Assembly: GCA_020638875.1 (NCBI GenBank)
Contig: JACKHS010000017.1
Location: 1-64,000, forward strand
From: Planctomycetota bacterium
GTDB lineage: Bacteria > Planctomycetota > UBA1135 > GCA-002686595
DNA length: 64,000 bases
Direction of reading: 5' to 3'
Under the pieces are notes generated by a model. The model was given only the letters and a program-made list of their open reading frames with translations, searched no databases and had not been told where the DNA came from. This document shows positions 1 through 8,348 of this stretch, piece by piece; the first letter of the stretch is position 1; the number at the start of each line of letters is the position of its first letter. A program made the translations under genes and the position numbers.

Positions 1-1
1 C

Positions 2-1159
2 AAGGAGCTGACGAAGGACGCCAAGAAGGTCTCCAGCGACACCGAGCACCTCGTGCTGATGCAGCGCCTCGTCGCGCGCCTGAACGACGGGCACGCGGCG
101 GTGCGGCCCGGTCCGAACGGCGCCGGCGTCGAGCCGCCCGCGGCGTGGACGGAGGAGCAGCGCGGCCCCGGGCTGTTCCTCTGCCAGGTCGGCAAGAAGT
201 ACTACGTCAAGAACGCCTGGTCGGCCGCGACCGACGTCGGCATCAGCGCCGGCATGGAGATCCTCGCGCTCGACGACCTGCCGATGAAGAAGTGGGTGCC
301 ACAGCGGCTCGCCGAGCTGCGCGACCTGCAGTCCTTCTCGACGGACCAGCACGCGCTCTTCTGGCTCCTGCACCGCGGCATGGCCAAGCCCACGGGCGCG
401 ACGCTGTCGGTCGAGTTCAAGGACCTCGAGGGCAAGAAGCACAAGCGCAGCCTCACCTACCGCAAGGCGAGCCTGGTGCCCGAGGGCCCGGCCTACACGC
501 CCGCGGACTACGAGTCGCTCGGCGACAGCGTGCGCGTCGGCCACACGGCCGCGGGCCACGGCTACGTGCACTTCCGCCGCACCGGCGACAAGGTGCTCGA
601 GGAGCTCGACGCCGCGCTCGCCAAGCTCGGCAACGTGCCCGGCCTCGTGCTGGACTTCCGCGGCAACTCCGGCGGCGGCTGCGACCACGACGCGTTCGAG
701 GCGCGCTTCGTCCTGCCCGGCCACGAGCTCCCGCGCCTCGCGCGTCCGCCGCTGGCCAGCCAGGGCGAGCACGCCTACGGCGGCCCGCTCGTCGTCATCG
801 TCGACGGCACGACGGTCAGCGCGGGCGAGACGACCAGCGGCATGTTCAAGGAGGACGGCCGCGGCTACATGATCGGCGAGAGCCCGACCGCGGGCATGTC
901 CTCGCAGAAGACGACCATCGACCTGCCCTCGGGCCTGTTCCAGCTCTACGTCTCGACCGGCTCCAACCGCTCGAGCTTCAACGGCGGCCAGGGCATCGAG
1001 GGCCTCGGCGTCGCGCCGCAGGAGACGGTCGCGTTCGACCCCGCCGACCTCGCCGCGGGCGTCGACACGCTGATCCGCCGCGCCGACGAGCTGCTCGCCG
1101 ACTTCCCGCAGAAGGACGTGCGCTACGACCCGCGGGACGCCGGCTGGGAGGCGCCGTGA
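2..1159 (+). CDS. S41-family (C-terminal-processing-like) peptidase, 5' end outside window
   Basis: The frame is open from the window edge, so the N-terminus is missing; 385 residues are visible. The order fits the S41 fold: an N-terminal GHAAVRP segment carrying a conserved His, a PDZ-like stretch (GISAGMEILALDDLP), then the protease core with LVLDFRGNSGG and a serine in TTVSAGET near base 826. S41 enzymes cleave unfolded or tailed proteins, usually outside the cytoplasm. The Lys of the Ser-Lys dyad of CtpA-type members is not evident: the matching segment reads GESPTAGMSSQ. It may therefore be a tricorn-core-like or divergent member. Its stop overlaps the GTG start of the next gene (GTGA), which suggests an operon with the following membrane proteins. 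Confidence 0.8.
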   Translation, partial: KELTKDAKKVSSDTEHLVLMQRLVARLNDGHAAVRPGPNGAGVEPPAAWTEEQRGPGLFLCQVGKKYYVKNAWSAATDVGISAGMEILALDDLPMKKWVPQRLAELRDLQSFSTDQHALFWLLHRGMAKPTGATLSVEFKDLEGKKHKRSLTYRKASLVPEGPAYTPADYESLGDSVRVGHTAAGHGYVHFRRTGDKVLEELDAALAKLGNVPGLVLDFRGNSGGGCDHDAFEARFVLPGHELPRLARPPLASQGEHAYGGPLVVIVDGTTVSAGETTSGMFKEDGRGYMIGESPTAGMSSQKTTIDLPSGLFQLYVSTGSNRSSFNGGQGIEGLGVAPQETVAFDPADLAAGVDTLIRRADELLADFPQKDVRYDPRDAGWEAP

Positions 1160-1581
1160 GCCCGGCCGCGCGCCTCGCGCGCGACACCGCGCTCAGCGCG
1201 CTCGCGATCCTCTGCGCGACGTGGCTCTCGGGCGTCTTCTTCGGCGGCGACCGCGAGATGGACCCCGTGACGCGCGAGGTGCCGCCCTCGCGCGAGCACC
1301 TGCGCTTCTGGATGGTCGGCTTCACGACGCTCGCCGCGTTGACGTTCAGCGGCGTCGGCCCCGAGCGACGCGCGTGGTTGCACCAGCTCGGCGTCGCCGG
1401 GTGGCTCGGGCTCGCGGTGGTGGCGTGGGTGCTCGCCACGCCGATCGACCCGCCCTCGCATGGCGACGTGATGGTGGGGGACCTGCGCCCGCTGCTCCTC
1501 ATCCCGCTCGCCGCACTGACGCTCCTGTCGCTCGGCCTCGCACCTGCCTTGCGGCGCGCGTTCCGCAAAGGGCGCTCATGA
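1156..1581 (+). CDS. Small polytopic membrane protein, unknown function
   Basis: I do not recognise a family. The 141-residue product has about four hydrophobic segments: a first helix near residues 10-27, a second around 50-65, a third around 75-92 and a last one near 110-130 before a basic tail (RRAFRKGRS). The GTG start is chosen because it overlaps the peptidase stop as GTGA and every in-frame alternative upstream lies inside the peptidase gene. The stop overlaps the ATG of the next gene as ATGA, so the four genes from base 1 to 2557 are probably translationally coupled. This frame stays open far upstream, but that part is only the shadow of the peptidase gene. Confidence 0.6.
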   Translation: MSPAARLARDTALSALAILCATWLSGVFFGGDREMDPVTREVPPSREHLRFWMVGFTTLAALTFSGVGPERRAWLHQLGVAGWLGLAVVAWVLATPIDPPSHGDVMVGDLRPLLLIPLAALTLLSLGLAPALRRAFRKGRS

Positions 1582-1928
1582 GCGTCGCGGGACCCGCAGG
1601 CTCGAGCGTGCACGAGGACGCGGACACGCGCCTGGGCCTCGCGCGCGTGCTGCTGCGGCTCGCGTTCGGGTTGGGACTGGGCGGGGTGTTGCTCTCGTTC
1701 CCGACGTTCTTCGCGTGGACGTACCTGTTGCTCCACACCGGCGGACCGGGTGGCCGGGGCACATACCTCCTGCTCGTCGCGCCCGTCGTCCTGTACCTCG
1801 TCGTCGTGGGCCTCGCCGTGCGCCGTCTCCCGCCGCGTGACCGGCGCTGGGTCGCGATCGGGGTCCTCCCGTGGTGCGCGATCTACTCCTACTTCGCCAC
1901 CGTGCTCCTGCACACTCCGCCGAGGTGA
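1578..1928 (+). CDS. Small membrane protein, unknown function
   Basis: A 116-residue product starting at an ATG inside the ATGA overlap with the preceding gene. It has a short hydrophilic N-terminus (residues 1-22) and then three hydrophobic helices (about 28-50, 62-82 and 92-110). No motif is recognisable. Its GTGA overlap with the next gene continues the run of coupled starts. High Ala/Leu/Val content and start-stop coupling support a real gene, but nothing in the sequence gives a role. A reading beginning further upstream would be the shadow of the neighbouring gene. Confidence 0.55.
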   Translation: MSVAGPAGSSVHEDADTRLGLARVLLRLAFGLGLGGVLLSFPTFFAWTYLLLHTGGPGGRGTYLLLVAPVVLYLVVVGLAVRRLPPRDRRWVAIGVLPWCAIYSYFATVLLHTPPR

Positions 1929-2557
1929 GCGTTTCCAGAGGGGCAGTCCACTCGCCCTCCGGGGCGCGCGCGTGCTTCAGGGCGGTGGCGTTCTTGGCGC
2001 TCGGTGCTCTCGGCGCGAGCGCGGTCGCCGGCCTCGAGGTGCTCTGGCTACGCGTCCTGCCGCACGCGGGTCCGGTGGGACCCTTCTGGCTGCGCCGCCT
2101 CGTGTGCTGGGCGCCGCTCCTCGCGGCCAGCGTCGTCAGCGTGCGCCGGCTCCTGTTCGGGCGCCGCGCCGTGCTGCGCTGGGCGTACCTCGGCGCGGCG
2201 CCGGTCTTGCTCCTCGCGGCCCTCGTGCTCTGGCTGTCGGTCGAGGACTTGCGCGTCGCGCGGCGGCGCCCGTTCGACCGCGACGCTTGGCTCGCTTCCG
2301 GCGCGGACTCGTTCGACTCGTCCGCCTGGACGGAGCGTCAGTACATGGTGGACGAGCTGATCCGCACAGGGCAGCTCGACGGCTTGCATCGCGAGGAGGT
2401 GCTCGAACTGCTCGGGCCGCCCACCGACGAGGGCGAGGCGTGGGTCCAGTACACCCTCGGTGCCGAGCGCGGCATTCTGCCAATCGACGGGGAGGCGCTA
2501 CTCATCGGTCTGAGCGAGGACGGACGCGTCGCGAGCGCGCGCACGCGCTCGGATTGA
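1925..2557 (+). CDS. Membrane-anchored protein with C-terminal BamE/SmpA-like domain
   Basis: Start GTG at 1925 overlaps the previous stop as GTGA; the product is 210 residues. It begins with about three transmembrane helices. The C-terminal 80 residues contain LHREEVLELLGPPTDEGE, then WVQYTLGAERG and a final strand with DGRVASART. The pattern 'threonine- or glutamate-rich helix, LLGPP, aromatic beta strand, DGRV' is typical of BamE/OmlA-like folds and related small lipoprotein domains. In known proteins this fold mediates protein contacts at membranes. The fold assignment is inference from pattern; the specific role is unknown. It is the last gene of the 1-2557 run and is followed by a repeat-rich intergenic region. 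Confidence 0.6.
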   Translation: MSVSRGAVHSPSGARACFRAVAFLALGALGASAVAGLEVLWLRVLPHAGPVGPFWLRRLVCWAPLLAASVVSVRRLLFGRRAVLRWAYLGAAPVLLLAALVLWLSVEDLRVARRRPFDRDAWLASGADSFDSSAWTERQYMVDELIRTGQLDGLHREEVLELLGPPTDEGEAWVQYTLGAERGILPIDGEALLIGLSEDGRVASARTRSD

Positions 2558-2630
2558 GCGACCACGGCACTCGTTCGTGACGGGGACGGCGGAGCGTGGG
2601 GGTTCGGCGGAGCTGAGGCGGAGGATCAGA

Positions 2631-2983
2631 GAGGGCGCGGAGCTTTATCGCAGAGGGCCGCAGAGGAACCGCAGAGGGCCACAGAGCCGCTAGCGCTGCG
2701 ACTCCGAGTCGACGGCGAGCTCCGCGACCATGGGGCGAGCGTCGGGCAAAAGCGATGGGGGATCAGGCGAGCCGCCGGCGGGGCCGGCCCGGCGGGCCGG
2801 CCTCCGCAGGCGGTGAGCCTTCCGGTCGACTCGTTCCGTTCGCGTCGAAGACGCGCTTCGGACCGTCCGTACCTCACAGTGCGCCGGACCTTGCACCCCG
2901 CCGACCCCGTAGCGACCAGCGCTAGCGCCTCTGTGGCCCTCTGCGGTTCCTCTGCGGCCCTCTGCGATAAAGCTCTGCGCCCT
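2631..2983. repeat. Long inverted-repeat element A (CACAGAGG family)
   Basis: About 70 bases at each end are near-perfect inverted repeats: the left arm reads GAGGGCGCGGAGCTTTATCG and continues with CGCAGAGGGCCGCAGAGG to GCCGCTAGCGCTG, and the right arm is its reverse complement. The core carries a GC-rich inner palindrome around GGCCGGCCCGGCGGGCCGGCC. The element shares about 100 bases after the left arm with element C (3053-3440). No coding capacity is visible. Bases 2558-3496 contain nothing besides elements A and C. Confidence 0.8.
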
Positions 2984-3052
2984 CGCTCTCCCTCTTCGCC
3001 TCACGTCGCCGAAGCCGCGATGGGGCGATGGGCGCCTGCGCACGCTGGAATC

Positions 3053-3440
3053 GAACCACAGAGGACACAGAGGATCCACAGAGGGCCACAGAGCCGCTAG
3101 CGCTGCGACTCCGAGTCGACGGCGAACTCCACGACCACGGGGCGAGCGTCGGGCAAAGGCGATCGGGGATCCGGCGAGCCGCCTGCGGGCCGACCTCCGC
3201 AGGCTACGAAGCGGATGGACGACGAGACGCGCGGCTGGCTGGCGAACCGACTGCTACGAGGAACGACGCTCTCGCCGCCCGCGGCGGCGGCCCGAAGGGC
3301 CGACCGCCGCGGGCGGCTCGCCTGATCCGAAAGGCTCGGCCCGGTGCTCGCCCCGCAACGCTCACGGCTGCGTCTCCCCCGGAGTCCCAGCGCTAGCGGC
3401 TCTGTGGCCCTCTGTGGATCCTCTGTGTCCTCTGTGGTTC
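3053..3440. repeat. Long inverted-repeat element C (CACAGAGG family)
   Basis: The terminal inverted repeats are about 60 bp: GAACCACAGAGGACACAGAG at the left, its complement CTCTGTGTCCTCTGTGGTTC at the right end, both running inward to CCGCTAGCGCTG and GACTCCG. The core has an inner hairpin, GCCGCCCGCGGCGG...CCGCCGCGGGCGGC, with a CCCGAAGGG tip. The element lies 56 bases beyond the stop of the minus-strand channel gene and could fold into a very long transcript hairpin acting as a terminator for it. No ORF inside it is credible. Confidence 0.8.
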
Positions 3441-3496
3441 AAAGCCAACCCCCGAGGACGTCCCACTCGCCGGGCCTCTGCACCTGCTGCGACGCC

Positions 3497-5203
3497 TCAG
3501 TCCGCCGCCGCCATGTGCACGGTGACCTGACTGAACGGAATGCCCCAGCCCTCCGCGTTGCACGCGTCCACGGCCAGGCGTTGCAGCGCGCGCTCCAGCT
3601 CGTTGTAGCGCGGCGCGACCTGACCCTCGAAGTCGGCCAGCAAGGCGTAGTCGAGCGACGACGCGCCGGCCTCGAGGAACTCGACCTTCAAGTGGCGCAA
3701 ACCGCCGTCCGGCAGCAGCGCGCGCAAGCCGTCGAAGACGTGCGCACGCAGCCGCGTCGGCACCTCCGTCGTGCACGTCGCCTGGTGCGCGTAGTCGATG
3801 CCGAAGCGGTGCTTGACGCGGAAGCCGCCCGAGAGGCGCTCCGCCCCCGCGCCGAGGAAGTCCGTGCTGGGCACGCTGGCGCCGCTGCCGCCGAGGAACT
3901 CGAGGCGCACGTGCTCGGGCGTCTGGTCGACGACCTTCGCGAGGCGCTCGCCGTACAGCACCCAGTCACCGCTCTGGGTCGGGAACCACGGCTCGTCCTT
4001 CGCGCTCGGCCGCGAGCGCAGCGACGTCATGTCGCGCAGCGGCACACGACGCCGGCCGCCGGACAGCTCGGGGTTGACGAGCAACACACCCATCGAGAGC
4101 CGCGCGACGCGCCACGGCAGGCCGTCGTAGATCAGCCGCTCACCCTCTTTCACCGCGCCGAGGTTGAGCAGCAGCCGGATCTGCTCGAAGAACAGCGGGA
4201 TGGCCGCCTTGCTCGCCCAGGCGAGGCCGAGCAGCGCGAGGATCGCGACGCCGAGCATGGCCCAGTCGCCGGCCGAGTAGAGCACGATCAACGCCCCGCC
4301 CAGCGCCGCGAGCCCCGAGAGGCCGAAGTACAGGACGTCGACCAGGCGCGCGTAGAACTTGCGCTCGCCGCCGCCGCGCCGGCGCAGCGCGCGCATCACG
4401 AGGCGGTACAGCCCGCGCAGGAGGAGCAGCACGGCGAAGAAGACCGCCACCGACAGCAAGAGGTGCAGGCCCCGCGCGCGGAAGAAGTCGGCGAGCACGC
4501 CGCGCGTCGAGTCGAGCACCGACTTGCGCTGCGCGAGGCGCTGGTCGAGCTGGAACTGCGCGACCGTGCGTTGATTCTCGAGCTCCTTGACGCGCTCGTT
4601 CCAGCCCTGCGCCGCCGTGCTCAGCGCGCTCACGAGCGCGTCGCGCTCGAACTCCGCGCTCGCCGGCGCGGTGCGGGCGTCCTCGATCAGGCCTTCGAGG
4701 TGCGTGCGCGCCTCGCGCGCCAGCTCGAGGTGCTCCTCGGCGTCCTTGAGCTCGCTGCGCAGGCGCTCCATCTCGCGCGGCTCGGCCGTGGCCTCGCGCA
4801 GCTCCGACACGATCGGCTTGACGAGGTTCTCGACCTCGCCCATCAGGTCGAACTCCTGCTCGGTGCCGAGGTCGAACGCGCGCACGTCGATGCCGGTGGC
4901 GACCGACTGGAAGTCGTAGTCGATGCGCGAGAGCTCCTGCTGCACGGCGCGCACCTGCTCGACGAGCTCGAGCCGCTGCTCGCTGTCGAGGTCGGGCGTG
5001 AACCCCGCGCGCAGCGCGTTCAGCTCGGCGAGCTTGGACTCGCGCGAGTCGCGCAGCGCGTCGAGGGTCACCAGCGAGCGCTCGGCGCCCGTGACGACGA
5101 GCTCGCCCGCGTCGGGCACCACGGGCGCCTGCGCGCCGTCCTCGGCGGGGGACTGGAGCGGGAGCGCGAGCAGCAGCGCGCAGAGCCAGGAGGTCGGCGA
5201 CAT
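3497..5203 (-). CDS. MscS-like mechanosensitive channel family protein
   Basis: 568 residues. Residues 1-21 form a signal peptide (MSPTSWLCALLLALPLQSPA). A long Glu/Arg/Leu-rich periplasmic coiled coil follows to about residue 235. Three hydrophobic segments come next: LHLLLSVAVFFAVLLLL, VLYFGLSGLAALGGALIVLY and MLGVAILALLGLAWASKAA. After the last comes a soluble domain with INTERNAL beta-type features, starting NLGAVKEGERLIYDGLPWRV and ending with a ferredoxin-like segment. This layout matches MscS-type channels with a large periplasmic extension, which release solutes under membrane tension. The pore helix is divergent from E. coli MscS, so a non-channel membrane role is possible. The start is supported by the signal peptide and by a TAGGCT hexamer 7 nt upstream. 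Confidence 0.65.
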   Translation of the reverse strand: MSPTSWLCALLLALPLQSPAEDGAQAPVVPDAGELVVTGAERSLVTLDALRDSRESKLAELNALRAGFTPDLDSEQRLELVEQVRAVQQELSRIDYDFQSVATGIDVRAFDLGTEQEFDLMGEVENLVKPIVSELREATAEPREMERLRSELKDAEEHLELAREARTHLEGLIEDARTAPASAEFERDALVSALSTAAQGWNERVKELENQRTVAQFQLDQRLAQRKSVLDSTRGVLADFFRARGLHLLLSVAVFFAVLLLLRGLYRLVMRALRRRGGGERKFYARLVDVLYFGLSGLAALGGALIVLYSAGDWAMLGVAILALLGLAWASKAAIPLFFEQIRLLLNLGAVKEGERLIYDGLPWRVARLSMGVLLVNPELSGGRRRVPLRDMTSLRSRPSAKDEPWFPTQSGDWVLYGERLAKVVDQTPEHVRLEFLGGSGASVPSTDFLGAGAERLSGGFRVKHRFGIDYAHQATCTTEVPTRLRAHVFDGLRALLPDGGLRHLKVEFLEAGASSLDYALLADFEGQVAPRYNELERALQRLAVDACNAEGWGIPFSQVTVHMAAAD

Positions 5204-5210
5204 CCGCGGC

Positions 5211-5216
5211 AGCCTA
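5211..5216 (-). promoter_or_regulatory. Putative leaderless -10 hexamer (TAGGCT)
   Basis: On the minus strand TAGGCT is followed by exactly 7 bases and then the ATG at 5203. With a -10 box ending at about -7, transcription would begin at or next to the A of the start codon. No Shine-Dalgarno sequence is present between it and the start. Confidence 0.45.
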
Positions 5217-5339
5217 CGATGTTCGCGCGGCGGACACACGCGCCGCCCGCCGCGAGCGTGACGAGGTCGTGACACCGCGCGCGACGCCGCGAGCGTAGAG
5301 TCGAGCCTCCGCAGCCCGCTCCTCGCCACACCTCCCGCC

Positions 5340-5888
5340 ATGAACCGACCCCTGCTCCAGCTCCTGCGCGTCGGCGCCGTCGCCGCGGCCCTCACCGTCG
5401 GCGGCTGGCTCGTGCTGCGCGCCCAGCGCCAGGCGAACCCCGCCGCGCCCGAGGAGGCGCTCCCGCCGCGCCTCGTCGAGCCCGCGACCGCGCCGGTCGC
5501 GGTCGAGACGCACCACCCGCGCAACGACGGCGACCCCTACCTCTCGAGCTCGAAGGTGCTGCTCACGGGCGAGCTGGCGCGTCAGCTCGGCGTCGTCGGC
5601 GACGACGCGCGCGAGGCGGACGCGGCGCCGCCGGCGCCGGTGCACCTCTTCAGCTCGAAGTCGCTCTCGCTCGACGACGCGAGCGTGCTCGTGCCCGACG
5701 ACGTCACGCCGATCGTCCCGCCCGGCGCGCCGCCCGGTCGGCCGCTCGAGGCGGGCGCGTACTTCGACGACGGCTCCGACGCGCCGCAGGAGCGCGTGTA
5801 CCTCGGCACCTCGAAGTCGGGCCTGCCCATCGAGCGCATCGAGCTCGCCGATCCGCCGCCGCCCGCGCCGGTCCCGCCGAAGGAGTGA
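5340..5888 (+). CDS. Membrane-anchored periplasmic protein with three SSK-type repeats, unknown function
   Basis: 182 residues beginning with a single N-terminal helix (LLQLLRVGAVAAALTVGGWL) that should act as signal anchor. The remainder is Pro/Ala-rich and hydrophilic. Three short related motifs recur: YLSSSKVLL, LFSSKSLSL and YLGTSKSGL, each followed by an acidic or loop segment. I do not recognise the family. The gene is divergent from the channel gene and its stop lies 2 bases before the next start, so it is probably co-transcribed with the hydroxylase-like gene. A TAGAGT hexamer at 5296-5301 is a possible -10 box. Confidence 0.6.
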   Translation: MNRPLLQLLRVGAVAAALTVGGWLVLRAQRQANPAAPEEALPPRLVEPATAPVAVETHHPRNDGDPYLSSSKVLLTGELARQLGVVGDDAREADAAPPAPVHLFSSKSLSLDDASVLVPDDVTPIVPPGAPPGRPLEAGAYFDDGSDAPQERVYLGTSKSGLPIERIELADPPPPAPVPPKE

Positions 5889-5890
5889 AC

Positions 5891-6808
5891 GTGGAGCGCG
5901 TCCTCGGCACCGCGGCGACCTTCGGCGTCCTGCTGCTGGTCTTCCTGCCGCTCGAGCGGCTCTTCCCCGCGCACCGCCAGCGCGTGCTGCGCCGCGAGTG
6001 GGGCACGGACCTGCTGTTCTTCCTCGGTCAGGCGCTGCTCTTCACGGTGCCGGTCGTCGCCGTGCTGACCTGGGTGCACGCGCACCTCGACGTGCTGCCG
6101 CTCGCCGGCGTGCGCGCCGGCGTCGCCGCGTGGCCGTTCTGGGCGCAGGTGCTGTGCGTCGTCGCGCTGTGCGACGTCGGCATCTACTGGGCGCACCGCC
6201 TCTCGCACACGAACGCGTTCCTGTGGCGCTTCCACCGCGTGCACCACACGGCCGAGCGGCTCGACTGGCTCGCGGCGTACCGCGAGCACCCGCTCGACAA
6301 CCTGTACACGCGCCTCGTCGAGAACCTGCCGGCGATGCTGCTCGGCTTCCCGCTCGAGGCGCTCGCGGGCTTCGCGATGTTCCGCGGGCTGTGGGCGCTC
6401 TACATCCACTCGAACGTCAGCCTGACGCCGGGGCCGCTCGCGTACCTCCTGGGCTCCTCGCGCCTGCACCACTGGCACCACGAGCCCGAGCGCGGCGGCC
6501 GCGTCAACTTCGCGAACCTCTCGCCGCTGACCGACCTCGTGTTCGGCACGTACTACGACCCGGGGCACATGCCCGAGCGCTACGGCCTGGGAGCCGAGCC
6601 CTCGCCGCGCAGCTGGGCCGGGCAGCTCCTCGAGCCGCTCGTGCCGCGCGCCGCGTTCGCGGCGCTTCAGCGCTGGCGCGCGCCGTCCGCGTCGAACGTC
6701 GCCAGCCCGTCGCAGCCGAGCGCGACCGCGTGCGCGCCGGCGAACACCGGCAGGTCCAGCGTGCCGAGCGCCGACGCCTTCGCGGACGCCTCGGGCGCGA
6801 CGCGGTAG
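5891..6808 (+). CDS. Fatty acid hydroxylase / sterol desaturase superfamily protein
   Basis: About 305 residues. The histidine clusters of this di-iron membrane family are clear: HRLSH, HRVHH and the last HHWHHEPE, set between hydrophobic helices. Family members hydroxylate or desaturate lipids or sterol-like molecules in the membrane. GTG at 5891 is preferred because AAGGAG lies 5 bases upstream; GTG at 5885 overlaps the previous stop and is the alternative. The last ~45 residues (Pro/Ser/Ala-rich, after about base 6667) run antisense into the WD40 gene and look unlike the family, so the 3' end may be an overrun caused by a nearby indel. Confidence 0.8.
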   Translation: MERVLGTAATFGVLLLVFLPLERLFPAHRQRVLRREWGTDLLFFLGQALLFTVPVVAVLTWVHAHLDVLPLAGVRAGVAAWPFWAQVLCVVALCDVGIYWAHRLSHTNAFLWRFHRVHHTAERLDWLAAYREHPLDNLYTRLVENLPAMLLGFPLEALAGFAMFRGLWALYIHSNVSLTPGPLAYLLGSSRLHHWHHEPERGGRVNFANLSPLTDLVFGTYYDPGHMPERYGLGAEPSPRSWAGQLLEPLVPRAAFAALQRWRAPSASNVASPSQPSATACAPANTGRSSVPSADAFADASGATR

Positions 6809-7853
6809 AGCCGGCCCACGCCGCACTCGAACGCGAACCACAGCGCCGCGCCGTCCGGGCTCCACGCGAGGCGCATCGCCTCGAAGAAGTGCGCGCCGAG
6901 GAACTCCGAGCGCCACACACGCGCGAGGTCCGCCGCCGCGAGCACGCCGACCTCGGTGCCCTCGCGCGTCGAGTAGGCGAGGCGCGTCCCGTCGGGCGAC
7001 CAGGCCAGCGCGGCGATCTCGTCGTCGTCCTCGGGGAAGAGCGGGTCGGGGTAGCGCTCCTCGCGCACGAGCGCGCCGCTCGCCGCGTCCCAGAGCTTCA
7101 GCGCGCAGCCGACGTGCCCCGTCGCGAGGCGCGCGCCGTCGGGCGACAGCGCCAGCGCGACCACCGGCGCGCCCGCGTCGAGCTCGCGCGGCGCGCCGTC
7201 GCGCGCGAGCGGCGCGCCGTCCTCCGCGCGCAGCCAGCGCACGTGCGCGCCTCGACGAAGCAGCGCGGCGCCGTCAGGCGTCCACGCGACCTGCGGCACG
7301 CCCGCGGGCCTGGCGAGCTGCCAGCGCGCGAGCCCGTCGCCGCTCGCGCTCCACAGCGACGCGTTGCCGCGGCGGTCGAGCACGACGAGGCGCGCGCTCG
7401 TCGGCGACCAGGACAGCACGCCGCCGAAGAGCGTGCGCCCCGTGTTCGACCAGGCGCACGCGGTGTCGTCGGTGCCCGCGCGCGGCTCGGCGGGCCGGGC
7501 AGCGCCTGGCGCGCGACGACGCGCAGCGCGTCCGCGGCGAGGTCGACGAGCCGCAGCGCGCCGCCCGTGTCGAGCGCGGCCAGCGTGCGCCCGTCGGGGG
7601 ACGCCGCGAGCCACCACTGCGGCAGCGCGGCGCCTCGCGCGACGACCTGTTGCGTCGTGCCGTCCGTCCGCGACACGAGGCCGAACTCGCCGCCCTCCCA
7701 CGCCACCGCGACGAGGTCCTCCGAGGGCAGCGCGGCCACGGCGCAGACGCGGCCGCGCACGGGGGGCGGCAGCACGGGCGCGGCGACCTCTTGCGCCGCG
7801 GCGGAGGTGACGAGCAGGGCGAGCGGAAGGGCGGCGGCGAGCGAGAGTTTCAT
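6667..7853 (-). CDS. Secreted WD40-type beta-propeller protein, frameshifted
   Basis: The frame begins with a clear signal peptide (MKLSLAAALPLALLVTSAAA) and runs to about base 7497 with blades such as LAASPDGRTLAALD. The continuation is in another frame: PAEPRAGTDDTACAWSNTG, then LSWSPTSARLVVLD, LSPDGARLATGH and AWSPDGTRLAYST. The two parts join inside CTGCCCGGCCCGCCGAG if one base is added. Blades of the form (S/T)PDG..LA with W/LWD ends are typical WD40/YVTN repeats, which serve as interaction platforms. Because both halves keep coding character, an assembly indel is more likely than decay. The 3' end overlaps the converging hydroxylase gene by 142 bases. Confidence 0.7.
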
Positions 7854-7951
7854 CGAGCGCGGGGTCGGAGCACGCTCCCGGTCGCGTCCGGGAGCAGGAG
7901 CGGCGCCCAACGCGCGCGCACGCTCGAGGTTGCGCGCCGGCTCGGCGCGGC

Positions 7952-8215
7952 TCAGCCGACGATGCGCTTGAGCTGCTCGCGCAGCGCGTCGAGCTTCTCG
8001 ACCGACGCCAGGTTGCGCAGCAGGCAGACGAGCATCTCCTCGATGAACTCGAGCCGCTCGCGGTACTCGCCCGTCTCGTCGAGCGCGCGCAGCGCGGCGC
8101 AGTCCGAGCGCAGCTCGGCCACGCGCCAGGCCTCGAGCCGCCCGGCCAGGTGGTCGTCCCGCAGCCGCTCGAGGCGGTAGCGGACGTCGTTCATGCGGGC
8201 TTCGACTTCGTGCAT
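7952..8215 (-). CDS. Small coiled-coil protein, unknown function
   Basis: 87 residues rich in Glu, Arg and Leu with heptad-like spacing (RYRLERLRDDHLAGRLEAW, then EYRERLEFIEEMLVCLLRNL and LDALREQLKRIV). It is probably an all-helical cytoplasmic protein. A second ATG 21 bases further in (MNDVRYRLE) is an alternative start. GGGGA lies 7 bases before the first ATG. No family is recognised, and the neighbours (a WD40 protein and a membrane protein) do not suggest a function. Confidence 0.5.
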   Translation of the reverse strand: MHEVEARMNDVRYRLERLRDDHLAGRLEAWRVAELRSDCAALRALDETGEYRERLEFIEEMLVCLLRNLASVEKLDALREQLKRIVG

Positions 8216-8348
8216 GGCGCGGTCCCCGACCGCGCGGCCGGATCGAGCAACCGTACCCCAGGATTCGGGGTGAGGTCGGGCGGAGCGGGCCGGACTTGCC
8301 CCGAGCGCGCCGGACGGGCCCTTCCGCCGGGGGGAGGGGCCTGCGAAT

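Noticed and set aside
2813..3396. Short open frames inside the CACAGAGG elements
   Set aside because: They follow the palindromic arms and change with core sequence; no conserved product.
3344..5272. 642-codon plus-strand frame opposite the MscS-like gene
   Set aside because: It is rich in Arg/Glu/Ala/His, begins in a repeat element, and is antisense to a gene with signal peptide, coiled coil and membrane helices.
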